From NCBI GenBank assembly GCA_037044905.1, contig JBAOKB010000147.1, positions 310,001 to 374,000 on the forward strand: DNA of 64,000 bases. The letters are read 5' to 3'. Source of the DNA: Hortaea werneckii. Its lineage: Eukaryota > Ascomycota > Dothideomycetes > Mycosphaerellales > Teratosphaeriaceae. This document shows positions 22,102 to 33,181 of this stretch, piece after piece (the stretch's first letter is position 1; each line of letters opens with the position of its first letter). Below the pieces are notes generated by a model. It saw only the letters and a program-made list of their open reading frames with translations. It searched no databases and was not told the DNA's origin. A program made the position numbers and the translations under genes.

Positions 22102-23812
22102 ATGAATACTACAGTCGTCCTGGACCAAGGCGGTAGCCATGCCTATACGAACCTTGATGAGATCACCGGAAGGGTAATTGTCCGCTGCGGCAAAAGTGCA
22201 GACGTCAACTCCATCATTGTGAAACTAGAGGGCGAAAGTAGAACACGCTTGATGAGCTCGGGCGGCGGCCCAAACAATGAGCGACCAAAGCCACAGTTAG
22301 AGTATCATAAGATCCTGTACCGTGTGCAGATGGTCTTCCCACCCGCCGATGTTTTGGAAGGACGAAGTCACAGCGGCAGCAAAGCCACCTACACTCTGCC
22401 TCCAGGAAACCATGAGTATCCATTCAAATTCAAGATACCGTTCAATAACTCCTGCGCGAATGATAAGAGTCAAATGCCCACGATCTCGATGTCCGGTACA
22501 GGATTTGAGATGGCTAAGCCACCCTCTCGACACGTCAAAAAGACACTCCCGCCTACGCTTTCTGGCTTTCCGGGCGAAGCAGAAATCCGCTACTTTGTCA
22601 AGGCTACCGTGAATCGGCACTCATTCTTCAAGGAGAACTCTAGGGCGTACACGCCGTTCAACTTCTTTCCAATCGAGCCACCGCGACCTCCATCTTCTGG
22701 TTCTGAGGTATTCGCTCGACAAAAGCATACATTCGTCACATCAACTGGTCAGGAGCCGGTGAAGTCGAAGATGAAGGGCATTTTCGGGCTTAAGAAAGAT
22801 AGTGACTTGAAAACCGGTTACTCAACAGAGACACCATTCGTGAGTGTTGACGCACGATTACCGGAGCCAGCGATCTTGAACTGCAATCAGGAGGTACCTC
22901 TGAGGATCTTGGTCAAAAAACTCAATGAGTTCCACGAGCCGATATACCTGCAGTCACTACAAGTGAGCTTAATCGGAAACACCAAAGTACGAGCGCACGA
23001 GGTGTTCAGAACCGAGACCAATAGCTGGGTCCTGATGAGTAAAAGCAACATGGGCATAGTCATCGGTCACCCCTCAGATGCTGTGGACACAGAGACGGTA
23101 CTCGATGACACGATGTGGAGGGGCCAACCGCTGCCGAATACAGTGGCGCCATCCTTTGAGACATGCAACATCTCAAGAAACTACGAGGTTGATGTGCGAG
23201 TTGGCTTAAGCTACAGCGGTAGTGGTGGCAAAGACGCAAAGGTACGTCTGGGACAGTATAACAGGCCTCGGACATTGTGAGAAGGCGAGATCAAGGCTCC
23301 GCTCCTGTGTCTCCTAGCCTTCAAGCTTTCACGTGCTGACTAATTATTTGTAGCCACAAAATGTTGTCCTACCTCTAAGATTGAGTACAATGGTATACTC
23401 AGGCATTGCGCCCCCGACTGAGGTACTCGAGGCAATGGCACAAGCGAAGACGAATGGCGGTCGGACTACTAGCACCCCTGCCCAGGCCCAGGCGAGTACC
23501 TCGGATCCAATTGATGAGAAGACGAGGCTCGAGACGCAACAGTCGGACTTTGGGGCAAACCAAGTTCCTCCAACGCCTGTCGATTCACCTGATCCATCTG
23601 GGCGACCGGCGGTTCCTCCCAGGAAAGCTGTACCGGGTGCCAGCGCCGCAGAGTCTACAGAGCCTGCATTTGAAGATGCACCTCCGAGCTATGAAGATGC
23701 CATTGCAGGCAATGTGCGACCTGTCAATGCGCCGAGGCCCGATTACGCACCGCCTCCAACGGGAGAGGATGAGTTGTTGGGCAAGGATGAAAAGAAGGGA
23801 TGGGTCAATTGA
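22102..23812 (+). CDS. Alpha-arrestin (arrestin-related trafficking adaptor) with PPxY motif
   Basis: 532-residue protein from exons 22102-23241 and 23354-23812 (intron 112 nt, GTACGT...TTGTAG). The N-terminal half shows the arrestin fold pattern: TNLDEITGRVIVRCGKSADV, then SIIVKLEGES and YPFKFKIPFNNSC. The second arrestin lobe begins near LPEPAILNCNQEVPLRILV. The tail is disordered and contains PPSYEDA, a PPxY motif of the kind bound by WW domains of Rsp5/Nedd4 ubiquitin ligases. Such adaptors bring the ligase to plasma-membrane transporters for endocytosis. Target is not predictable, though two transporter genes lie in this window. An Rsp5 adaptor role is inferred from the fold plus PPxY. 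Confidence 0.85.
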
Positions 23813-24318
23813 TTGTGGTGTGACAAGTGACCATGCGCGGACAAAGTATAGCATAATATACCAAATTTCGAATTGCATGGTAATGAGCAACAGCTAGAAA
23901 GCTATCGTGAAAGCGTTCTTAGGTACTCAGTTGTCAGTGATATATACTGTAAGTGAACGTCACGTGCAGCTGAGTAAGCGGTGCCAAGCACTACTTAAGT
24001 CGGCGGAAGCCCGATCTTGTGAAGCCAACTCAGCCAGAGACAACCAGGCGTGCCAGCAGCCATAGCGTCAAGACTGCGCATAAACTCCCTCGAAGAACAT
24101 TGGATAGTGAAAGAAAAACGCAGGACACGTTCTACGGGCTAGTCAAGCGCGAAACGGATTTCTCCCCTTGGTCGCAGAGCCGCATACGCCGCTATACCTT
24201 CACTTCCGACCAAGGCGAACGGCTGCCACGAGGTGTCGGGGTTACTGTATCCTTATCCACCAACTCTACAACATCTTTTGTCCGCATATCTGTTTCTACC
24301 TTGTGCAGTCGCAGCAAG
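23813..24318. other. Promoter/5' UTR of TOA1
   Basis: No independent gene is supported; the ORFs in this span do not resemble proteins. Pyrimidine-rich sequence ends just before the TOA1 ATG. Confidence 0.4.
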
Positions 24319-25146
24319 ATGACGAACCATCTGGTGGTACGTGAAGCCAGGAGCCAGCAGTGACGGTCGGGCATGCACAAAGACACCCGGCTGACATGAT
24401 GGTGATAGGGCGACGTCTACGCCAAGATCATCGAAGAGGTCATCGAGGCATCCAAGCACGATTTCGACGATACCGGCGTCGGTCAAGGGACGCTGTCCGA
24501 ACTGCAGCAGGTGAGCCGTCTCCTCCTTCACTACCAGTATATCATCTCGCGCGCCAAACACACAAGTATTTGCACTCCCCAAGAGTCGCCTCGTCGTGGC
24601 CGAAAATACACAAAAGAGTACGCCGCGATCCTCATACGACCTCGGGCACGACTCCCAGCCAGCAAAACCAGGCGGGCTGGCTGCAACGCTGGAACTGTGC
24701 GGAGCGGGGCTGAGATCGAGGATACTGGGCCGCCCGCTGTTTTGGGTCGTGGTTTTATATCGGCGTTCATCCCGCCGAACCCCACATTCTGCGCTTAGCT
24801 TCTTTCGTCAGATCACACCCATCGCGTCACGTGCACACTACATACATGCTACCTCGTTTAATTGCTTTGTACCTTTGCGACGTCAATTGCTGACAAAATA
24901 CAGGAATGGCAAGCCAAGCTTTCTTTGCGCGGAGTTGCGCAGATGCCATGGGATCCAAAGCCTGTTGCGCCGCCACTCCAACAGAGTCCCAGTGCTTCTT
25001 CAGCGCTCCCCTCCACAGCCACGAATGGCCTACCTCAGTCTTACGGTTACAATGGACAGGAACCTCGCATCAAAGCTGAGCCAGGCACTGAGCAGCAGTA
25101 TGGCAGCGTGCCTCCTGGCTATCAGCAGCAGCAACAGCAACCACCA

Positions 25147-25181
<35 letters not shown>

Positions 25182-25464
25182 AATACCACCTCAAGGCGGA
25201 ATGGCTCGAGCGCAGCAGCTAGCTCAGGAATATCAGATGCGTGGAAATCAAGGGCTCGCTTTGCCCGGTCAGAGACCACAAGGTCTTCACCTTCCTCAGC
25301 AGGCGCAGCAAAATTCACAACAGGGGCCTCCACAGTACTCACCCCAGCAACAGCAGTTTATGCGGCAGCAACAGGCTGCAATCCAACAACAGCAAGCGCA
25401 ACCCCGCATCAAAGTTGAGAATGATAGTCCTAAACTTCAGCAAGGTGGCATACCACAACAGCAG

Positions 25465-25496
<32 letters not shown>

Positions 25497-26043
25497 GGGA
25501 CCAAATCCAGCGTATGCTCAGACCGATGGCGCAGATGATGCGCTCGAAAATTGGCAGGAAATGCTAGCACAGCGTCGCGCTGCACACGCAGCGAACGGGG
25601 AACGTGCTGATCGCATGATGCGCGACCAGGCGATGCAAGCTTCTTCGGATCTCCAGAGCGGACTGATGGTCCCGTTAGACGAACAGCCAGGTCGCTCGCT
25701 CCAGAAGAAGCGCAGAACAGTACCAAGCCATCAACGTCAAACCGCTACCGATGGCACACCGAGTGTCCCTCAGCTCGATGGTGACGTTGATGATGATGCC
25801 AAAGCCAACGTGAAAGACGAAGACGACGAGAACGCCATCAACTCCGACCTTGACGATTCAGATGAGGATCCGATCAACGCCGCAGACGATGACGATGAGG
25901 AGCACGGTGACACCATCTTATGTACGTATGACAAAGTCCAGCGTGTGAAGAACAAGTGGAAGTGCACGCTCAAAGATGGTGTCATGAGCGTTGGTGGCAA
26001 GGAATGGGTGTTTCATAAGGGTATGGGTGAGTATGAATGGTAG
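24319..26043 (+). CDS. TOA1: Transcription initiation factor IIA large (alpha/beta) subunit
   Basis: 419-residue protein from three exons: 24319-24336, 24409-24510, 24904-26043. All phases close. The first coding exon is only 18 nt (MTNHLV). Exon 2 gives GDVYAKIIEEVIEASKHDF, the conserved N-terminal four-helix-bundle segment, and exon 3 resumes EWQAKLSLRGVAQMPWDPKP. The linker is dominated by polyglutamine. The acidic stretch EDDENAINSDLDDSDEDP precedes the beta-barrel domain, which ends KWKCTLKDGVMSVGGKEWVF and FHKGMGEYEW. With the small subunit it stabilises TBP on TATA promoters. Intron 2 is 393 nt, much longer than other introns here. Confidence 0.93.
25123..25182 (+). repeat. CAG/CAA tract (polyglutamine 1)
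   Basis: Mixed CAG/CAA codons in TOA1 exon 3, broken once by two CCA codons. Confidence 0.85.
25455..25497 (+). repeat. CAG/CAA tract (polyglutamine 2)
   Basis: Second glutamine run in TOA1, about 14 codons long. Confidence 0.85.
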
Positions 26044-27059
26044 AGAGAGGCCATCAAAAATGCCTTCAATATTTTAAGGACAAGAAGAAACCGACGAATC
26101 CGTCGGGTTAGGGCTCTTGTTGCACATGTTATCAACGACTAATCATCCGGGCGGCGTTAAAAAGAAGGAGGACGACGGGCGTTATCTTCAAGCTGGCGGG
26201 GACGAGGCTTGAGGGACGGGACGCTTACCGGATCCTCGAACGTACCAAGTGCGGGTTAGAATGTGTACTCCATCAGTACCAGTCTGAAGATCGGCTGGTA
26301 AACTGCCTGTGTTCTTTCAATCATGATGAGATAGAAATCTAAAGTCTAACCAATGATAACTTGCTGCCCGCAGCCTTCAAATTGGGATCAAATGCCCTAA
26401 GCATCATTTTTACCTGACGCTTGCAATGACTGGATATGAGACGTAGGTCGGCAGGCGTTCTGAAAATGCTATCAGTCACTTTGATAGAGCGTAACGTCAG
26501 GTGTTGTGAGGCGAGGACGGCTTCACTATCGGTAGCTCCCTTGGAAGCACAGGCTAACAACAAGTTTGAAAGGGATTGCTGTAAATGCAAAGCCGGACCC
26601 ATCTCCTTCCCGTCTCCTACATACAAAGCATAATAATGACGATGTATTGCGGGTTTCCTTTCCCGCGTTGACGAGAGAAATTAGCTGGCTTGCCTTCTGT
26701 CGGGTGGCACAAGTGGTTCATACACGCGAAGGATGCGCGGGTTCGTGGTGGTATTCTCCTAGCGTCTTTCAGTGCAGCCAAGCCAAGAGCCAGCCACTGG
26801 CAGCGCAGTCTCGTCTATCGTAACCCCTCTAACCCGTCTGTAATGTTAAACAACAATGATAGCATCCTGATATTATGTTCACCGCCACACGACTCCTATG
26901 CTCCTCGGTGGCTCAGAAGGTAAATCAAATAGCTACGTAAGTATACACTTCACTCTCTCCCCCCCTCTCTCTCTTTCGAGTCTGTTTTTCTCTCTCTAGT
27001 TCATGTAAAACGAATATGACACGGTAGTCCACCATAAGGAGGAAGGGGAGGCCGTCATA
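26044..27059. other. Intergenic with pyrimidine tract
   Basis: About 1 kb without a convincing gene. A minus-strand ORF at 26339-26626 has no family resemblance. A CT-rich tract at about 26946-26999 lies just upstream of the DUF3431 gene, probably in its promoter or 5' UTR. Confidence 0.45.
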
Positions 27060-28052
27060 ATGCTCCTACAACCACGCCTCTCGCAATCCTGGCGGTTGAT
27101 CATCTTCTACTGTTGCTGTGCCGTCGTCATGCTTTACTTCATCGGACGCGAAGCGATCCGATATCTAGGCATTCTCCAGATCAGGTCACTAAACACCGTA
27201 CCCCGACCGGAGCATGTCGAGAAAGCGCTGGTGATGGGGAAGATGCCGGAGGAGCGAGTCGAATGGGCACATGAGTTACGACCGGAGTAAGTCTCCTTGC
27301 ACTGGGGGAGAGCGCACTACCGAACATATAAGTACCCTACCTAGGTAGTTTGTATCCTTATACAACAAGGAAAGTTGACCTCGCCCAAACATGAAAACAG
27401 TTGGTCCCCCTACATCTACAGCGCCTCCGTGCCCCCTGAACCCGGCTACCCCCTAACCCTCCCCATCCAACGCGGCCGCGAAGCCGGCGTCTACCTCTCC
27501 TTCCTCGTCGACCACTACCCCAACTTCCCCGCCTACACCGTCTTCCTGCACGCCTCGGACCACCACTGGCACAACGACGAAAGCCAAGGTCCCTGGACCA
27601 ACGTCACGCTCGCGAACCTCCGTCTCGACACCGTCGACCGCGAGGGGTACGTGAACCTCCGGTGCGACCACAGCCCCGGGTGTCCGGTCTCCATCAACCC
27701 ATTGGCCCCGACGCAGACGGACATCGAGACGGGGGATCCGCGGAGTTTCTTCGCGGAGATGTACCAGGAAGTGCTGAATGTGTCCGCGCGGGAGCAGGTG
27801 CCGAAGCATTTGGGTGCGGCGTGTTGTTCGCAGTTTGCGGTGTCGCGGGCGCGGATCCTGGCGCGGCCGTGGGAGGACTATGTGCGGATGCGGGAGTGGG
27901 CGTTGCGGGGGAGTGATTATGCGGATGGGCGGATGAATAGTTATGGGGTTGGGTGGGTGTTTGAGAGTCTGTGGCATGTGATCTTTGGGAAGGAGGCGGT
28001 GTTTTGTCCGGAGGAGGGGAGGTGTCGGTGTGATCTTTATGGGGTGTGCTAG
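27060..28052 (+). CDS. DUF3431 family type II membrane protein
   Basis: 292-residue protein from exons 27060-27286 and 27401-28052 (intron 114 nt, GTAAGT...AACAG). One membrane span (RLIIFYCCCAVVMLYFIG, about residues 12-29) anchors a lumenal domain. The domain has DUF3431 hallmarks: NRGREA-like RGREAGVYLSFLVDHY, TVFLHASDHHWHNDE, EGYVNLRCDHSPGCP, HLGAACCSQFAVSR and VFESLWHVIFGKE. The family is widespread in fungi and is often described as glycosyltransferase-like, but activity is unproven. The C-terminal CPEEGRCRCDLYGVC is cysteine-rich. Codon use in exon 2 is very GC-rich at third positions. Confidence 0.88.
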
Positions 28053-28279
28053 GAGGAAGGGAGGGAAGGAGGGAGGGGCTCTCTTGTTGGGGTTCACCCA
28101 CTCCGTCTTTCCTTATTACCCGCTCCTCTAAACAAAAATTATGAAGGGGAGACAGAAGGAAGTAAAAAATCCCAAGAAAATGACAGTGGAAAGGGGGCGA
28201 TAAAGCTGGAGAAGGACTGATGGCTTCAGGGGAAAAGGCTGCAAGGGCTCAAAACCTCCTCCCCTCTATTTCACCCCCA

Positions 28280-29512
28280 TCACGCCACAGTCCCCATGAC
28301 CTGCTCCATCCACGGGTACACACTCCCATTCGCAGGCGGATACCCCATATGCAACAGACCCGTAAAGAACCTCGCCTCCTTCGGGGTCCCATACTCCATC
28401 ATCAACATACTATCCTCGATGGGCATCAGCCCATCATGCGTCCCATTAATCAACAACAACCTACAGCTCGGCATATCCACAATCTTCTTCTCGACGAGGG
28501 AGAAATCCTTCTGGGCATGGTTCAAAAAGTCCTCTTCGGTGGCGTAACCGAATTTGGCGCGGAGCGCAGGCAGGGCGGTCCAGGGGTACTCGTGGTTTTT
28601 AGCTTTCTCGAGCCAGGCGCGGGAGAAGAAGTGGTGGGTCCCTGCGCCTTGGCCGACGGCGCCGAGGAGGCGGGTGGAGTGGGTGTGTGCGGCGCGGATG
28701 GCGTTGTGGCCGCCCGCTGAGAGCCCCCAGCACAGGACCTTCCCCATGTGGAAGCGCCCGTCGTGCGCCATCCAGTCGAGGATGCTGGTCCAGAGGCGGT
28801 CGGGGGACGTGTGGTCTTTGCGGTCCGCGGGACAGTCGGCTGTACCGGGGATGTCGACGATGATGGAGGCCCAGCCGCGGGCGAGGAATTCGTTCGAGCG
28901 GACCGTGTTGTCTGGGCGGTGGCCGTCGAGGCCGCACATGAGGATGACGGAAGGAGTGGGATTGGCTTTCGAGGTGCCGTGCGGGATGCGGATGTAAAGG
29001 GGGATCTGCTGGCCTTCGTCGTTGGGGGCTGCGGCAGTGTGGGGGATGGTAATGTCCTCGATCGGCGTCTCGAAGAGGGCGGCGGCTTTCATGTAGACGT
29101 CCTTTTGAGCTTGATAGGCTGCCTCTTTGACGTCGGAGTTGATGTATGGGAATCTTGCGATGCGGTAGACGGTGCAGGCGCGTAGGTAGATGTCGATGGC
29201 TTCTTGTTTCTTGCCGGCCTTGGCTAGCTCATCGCCTTCCTTGCTGAGTCTCTCGGCGGTAGGGAGGAATTCTTTCGTATACTCGACGCTGTAGCCATCG
29301 TGGATGCCCTTTTGGATGAGGGTCTCGAAGATGGGAGCAAAGTCCTCATACTTGCCGTCGTGGAAAGGGTATAAGCTGCGTTCACACGGGAATTTCCATT
29401 TCTTATTCCAGAGGTTGTCAATGGAGCCTAGGTGAGGGTAGACCTGCTCGAACTTGTCGCCGAGGATCCAACGCGAGCCGGTGCGTGGGTCGACATTCAC
29501 CGGGGTGGACAT
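28280..29512 (-). CDS. AYG1: Ayg1-type alpha/beta hydrolase (DHN-melanin polyketide shortening)
   Basis: Intron-free, intact gene of 410 residues. Closely follows the Ayg1/WdYG1 pattern: DKFEQVYPHLGSIDNLW, KWKFPCERSLYPFHDGKY, YRIARFPYINSDVK. Catalytic elements are visible: nucleophile Ser in CWGLSAGGHNAIR, Asp in LINGTHDGLMPIED, His in FTGLLHMGYPP. In Aspergillus fumigatus and Exophiala dermatitidis this enzyme trims a longer polyketide naphthopyrone by two carbon units (heptaketide to pentaketide) to feed 1,3,6,8-tetrahydroxynaphthalene and DHN melanin. No polyketide synthase, reductase or laccase gene lies in the flanking 20 kb, so the melanin genes are not clustered here. Family members also act on other polyketides, so melanin is the likeliest but not the only role. 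Confidence 0.88.
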   Translation of the reverse strand: MSTPVNVDPRTGSRWILGDKFEQVYPHLGSIDNLWNKKWKFPCERSLYPFHDGKYEDFAPIFETLIQKGIHDGYSVEYTKEFLPTAERLSKEGDELAKAGKKQEAIDIYLRACTVYRIARFPYINSDVKEAAYQAQKDVYMKAAALFETPIEDITIPHTAAAPNDEGQQIPLYIRIPHGTSKANPTPSVILMCGLDGHRPDNTVRSNEFLARGWASIIVDIPGTADCPADRKDHTSPDRLWTSILDWMAHDGRFHMGKVLCWGLSAGGHNAIRAAHTHSTRLLGAVGQGAGTHHFFSRAWLEKAKNHEYPWTALPALRAKFGYATEEDFLNHAQKDFSLVEKKIVDMPSCRLLLINGTHDGLMPIEDSMLMMEYGTPKEARFFTGLLHMGYPPANGSVYPWMEQVMGTVA

Positions 29513-30558
29513 ACTTTGAGCGTGAGATGGATTGGATTGCGGGCGGAAGAGGGCAGGGTTGGTATGAGTGAGTGTGGTGGGATGGAAGTTAGGCTACGTG
29601 AACCTAGAAGACTAATAGAAAGAAAGGTGAAAGAAAGAGGAGCTTCCCGGAAGGATGAAAGAGGAAGGATTCGTGGTATACACCGCTCTAGCACAGCCGC
29701 TGGAGGCCGTCATGGAGTGACCAATCGGGCAATTGGGACAGCCCGCACATCTTGGACGAGAGCGGTAATGGTGGAAGTCGTAAGAATAATAGCGTCCCGA
29801 GCATGACGGGGCGTGGTTGGTGAGGTGATCCACTGCGGCCGTTGCATGCAGGATGGAAGGAGGGGCATTGGGAAGACCCCTCATCCGATCCGAAGCTGTG
29901 CTGTGCGTACCTGGACTAATGATAAGTCTGTGAAGCGTGTCCTGAATGGAACTAATGCACGGGTGATTGATTGATTGATAGATATCATGGTGTATTGAAT
30001 GATCGCCGGAGGAGGTCGTGAGGGGGCTGCATCGACAGATTGCTTCCCTTGTGCTGTAGTGAAGTGGTTATGGATTCGGAAGACTTTCACATGATCGACC
30101 ACTAGGAAGCAGGATTGCAGGGTTGCAGGCGTACTGGACGAGCATGGGGCATGGTGAGGGTTGTGGTCCAAGCGTTGCCGCCTGTCTGGGCAATGATGAA
30201 CCGAACGTCACCGCAGTCTTGTCGCCGAGGACGAGCTGGAACAGGAGGAGCTTGAGAAGACAAACAACTGAGACGAAGACGTTCCACCCGCTAGACATAT
30301 CCCCAATCCAACATCACATTGCGCAGGCCCGATAGCGCGCTTCGGAGAGTGGACAAGGCTCAGCTGAGACAGAGAGAAGAGACGGGAAGCGTTGGCTTGC
30401 GATCGGCTTAAGAGCCAGCCAGCAAGGAAGCGACCTCACCGGAGACACTGTACCTACCTACCTACAGACCTTAGTATCTACCTACAGAAGGTAGTAGGTA
30501 AGGTATTAGCTCTTCGTCCAAGGACTGTAGGATTGTGTGGATATCGCAGACACCCAAA
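29513..30558. promoter_or_regulatory. Divergent promoter region (AYG1 / USP gene)
   Basis: About 1 kb between head-to-head genes. It carries TACCTACC-type repeats at about 30452-30486, close to the USP-gene start. ORFs inside are chance-like. Confidence 0.4.
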
Positions 30559-32484
30559 ATGGACAAGGAGGAGGCCGCCGAATCCCGGCTTCCGGAACCC
30601 GACCCAGCGGCATCTCGTGTCACCATCGACGAGGTCGAGAAGGCGCGTGCGGATCAGTCGTCCGATGCACCGGCCCAGTCTTCTCCGACTTCCTCTCCTC
30701 CTGCATCGCCGCCCGCAGCCGAAGCATCAGCAATGGACGACAAGCGTTCGCAGACCCGCGAGGATTACTACTCGTCGCGACCCAAATATGACCGGCTGGG
30801 GAACCCGATCCCGGATCGGAAGAGACCCGGGGCCATGAGTGCAGTCTATGGGAACAACTCCATCAAGCTTCCAGGAGATCTGGGTGCGCGAGACCCTCGG
30901 AGGCCACGTTCGCCCGCCCCACCCGCGACCTTTCCCGGTGACTTAGGACCCAATGACCCGCGCAGACCGAGGAGTACGAATGCGAGTCCCGCGCCGACCT
31001 CCCGGACGCACTCACGACAGACATCCCTGGAGGGCAGCGAGCCGGGTGGCGCAAAGCTGGAGGACGTAGCCCGCCCAAGCAGCTCCCACTCGCAGCAGAG
31101 CAGACCCGACAGCGAATCAGAAGCCGATGCGGAGAATGACAACGAAACCGACGACGAGGCCTCGGCGCGGGGACGAGAAAGAAAACGACCAGAACCCGGC
31201 CGAACCACATCCGGCAAGGCCGTCAATCTGAGAGAAGGCAGTGTTGATAGTATTGCCTTCAATCCGCCTCCACCCAAAGCCAAGCCTGATCCGACTAAGG
31301 GCCAGAGCAAATTCAACTTCCAGATTCCCAAGGATCCCAAGATTCGCGTAACACCACCTGGCGAGAAAGAGGCTAAGAAGCGAGTCCACCCAAGCACCGC
31401 CTTTGATGCGCCTCCCAACTTGCATTCGGGCTACTCTACTCCAGGACAAAGCGATGACGAAGAGATTCATTCCGAGCTTCGCGCCGCGCAGAAGCTCAGC
31501 TTGACCATGAGCGCCATCCACAGTACCCCGTCCGCACACCGGGTCATCCGGCAGATCATCCGAGGCGACTACGCTCACTTCCAGCGGGAAGCCGAAGAAG
31601 GGCGTAAACGACAGCGCATGTACCTCGTCGCCACCGACCTTTCCCCCGAAGCCGAATATGCCCTGGAATGGACCATCGGCACCGTCCTACGCGACGGCGA
31701 CACCCTCTTCGCCGTCTACGCCTCAGACGAAGACAGCGTGCCCGGCGGCGGGGGCAGCGAAGGCGGCGTCGAAATCGGCCACGGCGCCGAATCCGTCCGC
31801 GACACCGCCGCCATCGTCCGCGACCTCCCCACCACCGCCGCAGCCCCGGGAAACCGTCCCGCCTCCCCCCAAACACAGGCAGGAGGAACAGGAGGAGGCC
31901 CAGGCCCCTCCCCCTTATCCCGCAGCGCCCTCAACCTCCCCTCCGACCCATCCACTTCCCACCCCCGCAGCCGCTCCCGCGGCGTCTACAGCGCAGCGGA
32001 AACCGAACGCCGCCGCGCCATCGAAACCATCACGAACCGGTGCACGTACCTGCTCCGGAAAACCCGCCTCCAAGTCCGCGTCGTGGTCGAAGTCTTCCAC
32101 TGTAAATCCCCGCGCCACATGATCACCGAAGTCATCGATTTCCTGTCCCCGACCCTCACCATCATCGGGTCCCGGGGCCGGAGTAATGTGAAAGGCGTCC
32201 TGCTCGGGTCGTTCTCGAATTACCTTGTCACGAAGAGTTCGACGCCTGTGATGGTGGCACGGAAGAAGTTACGGAAACATGGGAAGGGGTCGGGCGTTAG
32301 TGGGGTTGGAGGGTATGTTAGCGGAGGAGGCGGTGGGGCTAGGGATGTAGTGAGAAGGAATCGGGACGGGACCGCTGTGCCGTATAGTGGGAGTGGACGC
32401 ACGGGCAGGTTTAGCAACGTGATCGAGGCGCCTAAGGGGAAGGGACTGAGGGTGCAGGGGTGGGATAAGGTGGGGATTGACTAG
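30559..32484 (+). CDS. Universal stress protein (UspA) domain protein with long disordered N-terminus
   Basis: 641 residues, single exon, intact. The first ~340 residues are Pro/Ser/Asp-rich and disordered, with an internal duplication of PGDLGxxDPRRPRS. A UspA-type Rossmann-like domain begins at about residue 353 (RMYLVATDLSPEAEYALEW). It is interrupted by a Gly/Pro/Ser-rich insertion of roughly 100 residues and resumes at ETERRRAIETITNRC. The ATP-binding loop pattern Gx2Gx9G(S/T) is seen in IIGSRGRSNVKGVLLGS (about residues 534-550), followed by VTKSSTPVMV, so ATP-binding type is likely. Start at 30559 (MDKEEAAES) is the first ATG in frame. Similar fungal proteins are phosphorylated, stress-linked proteins; the specific role is not known. 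Confidence 0.85.
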   Translation: MDKEEAAESRLPEPDPAASRVTIDEVEKARADQSSDAPAQSSPTSSPPASPPAAEASAMDDKRSQTREDYYSSRPKYDRLGNPIPDRKRPGAMSAVYGNNSIKLPGDLGARDPRRPRSPAPPATFPGDLGPNDPRRPRSTNASPAPTSRTHSRQTSLEGSEPGGAKLEDVARPSSSHSQQSRPDSESEADAENDNETDDEASARGRERKRPEPGRTTSGKAVNLREGSVDSIAFNPPPPKAKPDPTKGQSKFNFQIPKDPKIRVTPPGEKEAKKRVHPSTAFDAPPNLHSGYSTPGQSDDEEIHSELRAAQKLSLTMSAIHSTPSAHRVIRQIIRGDYAHFQREAEEGRKRQRMYLVATDLSPEAEYALEWTIGTVLRDGDTLFAVYASDEDSVPGGGGSEGGVEIGHGAESVRDTAAIVRDLPTTAAAPGNRPASPQTQAGGTGGGPGPSPLSRSALNLPSDPSTSHPRSRSRGVYSAAETERRRAIETITNRCTYLLRKTRLQVRVVVEVFHCKSPRHMITEVIDFLSPTLTIIGSRGRSNVKGVLLGSFSNYLVTKSSTPVMVARKKLRKHGKGSGVSGVGGYVSGGGGGARDVVRRNRDGTAVPYSGSGRTGRFSNVIEAPKGKGLRVQGWDKVGID

Positions 32485-32655
32485 TGGGTGTTCATGGTTC
32501 TGTGTGTGTACTCCTCGGCTTCTTAGAAGAGAGAGAGAGATAGGTCGGGTTAATTTTACGATGTTCATGCCCCTATACTTTTTCATTGAAAAGAAAATAC
32601 CATATCGATTTTTGAATGGAAACGTCCTTTGAATGATCAGAGTATGACGGTTTCT

Positions 32656-33181
32656 TCACCGGCCGAAGTTGCTGCAAATGCCTTTCATAGAAGGTCTTGA
32701 CGAATTGATCATGAACCAGCTCGCATCGATCAAAACGTCTTCGACAGCTTTGGCATCGTCAGGCTGCAGCAGGTCAGGGATCGGGCGGGAGGACAGGGGC
32801 AGGATAGCGAAGATTTTAGGTGTAAGACAGGGCTTGATAGGCCGGAGTGCTGATGCGTGGGCAATACCACACGGAGCACCGTATTGGGTCATCTTCCCTC
32901 TTCTCCCAATAGATCTCGCCGTTGGTCGGATGGATGTACAAGAGCGCGGACCTCGTCAGGCTCGAGTGCGATGTAATTGTACAGTCGCGGCTGGGCACTT
33001 TTCCAATTGGTGCTGACAGCTTGGACCGTTGCGTGCAATCGTTCCATGGTAGTGACATTAGCATCCACTCCGTCCTCTCGGGCGGCTCTCTTGATAGTAT
33101 TATAGAAGGGTGGCAATGTAGTAGTCGCGTGTCCAGATGGTAAGGCTGCGCCCCATCTGGAAGCGTCATCACTTGCCAAGT
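32656..33181 (-). pseudogene. Broken gene remnant, unrecognised
   Basis: Three protein-like minus-strand pieces overlap in different frames. The first contains TTMERLHATVQAVSTNWKSA and YNYIALEPDEVR. The second continues ALLYIHPTNGEIYWEKREDD. The third runs GIAHASALRPIKPCLTPKIF and ends FMINSSRPSMKGICSNFGR. No intron fits the junctions; each looks like a single-base indel. I do not recognise the family. It could also be an active gene with sequence errors. Confidence 0.35.

Noticed and set aside
26339..26626. 95-codon minus-strand ORF
   Set aside because: No family resemblance, no splice support and no clear promoter context.
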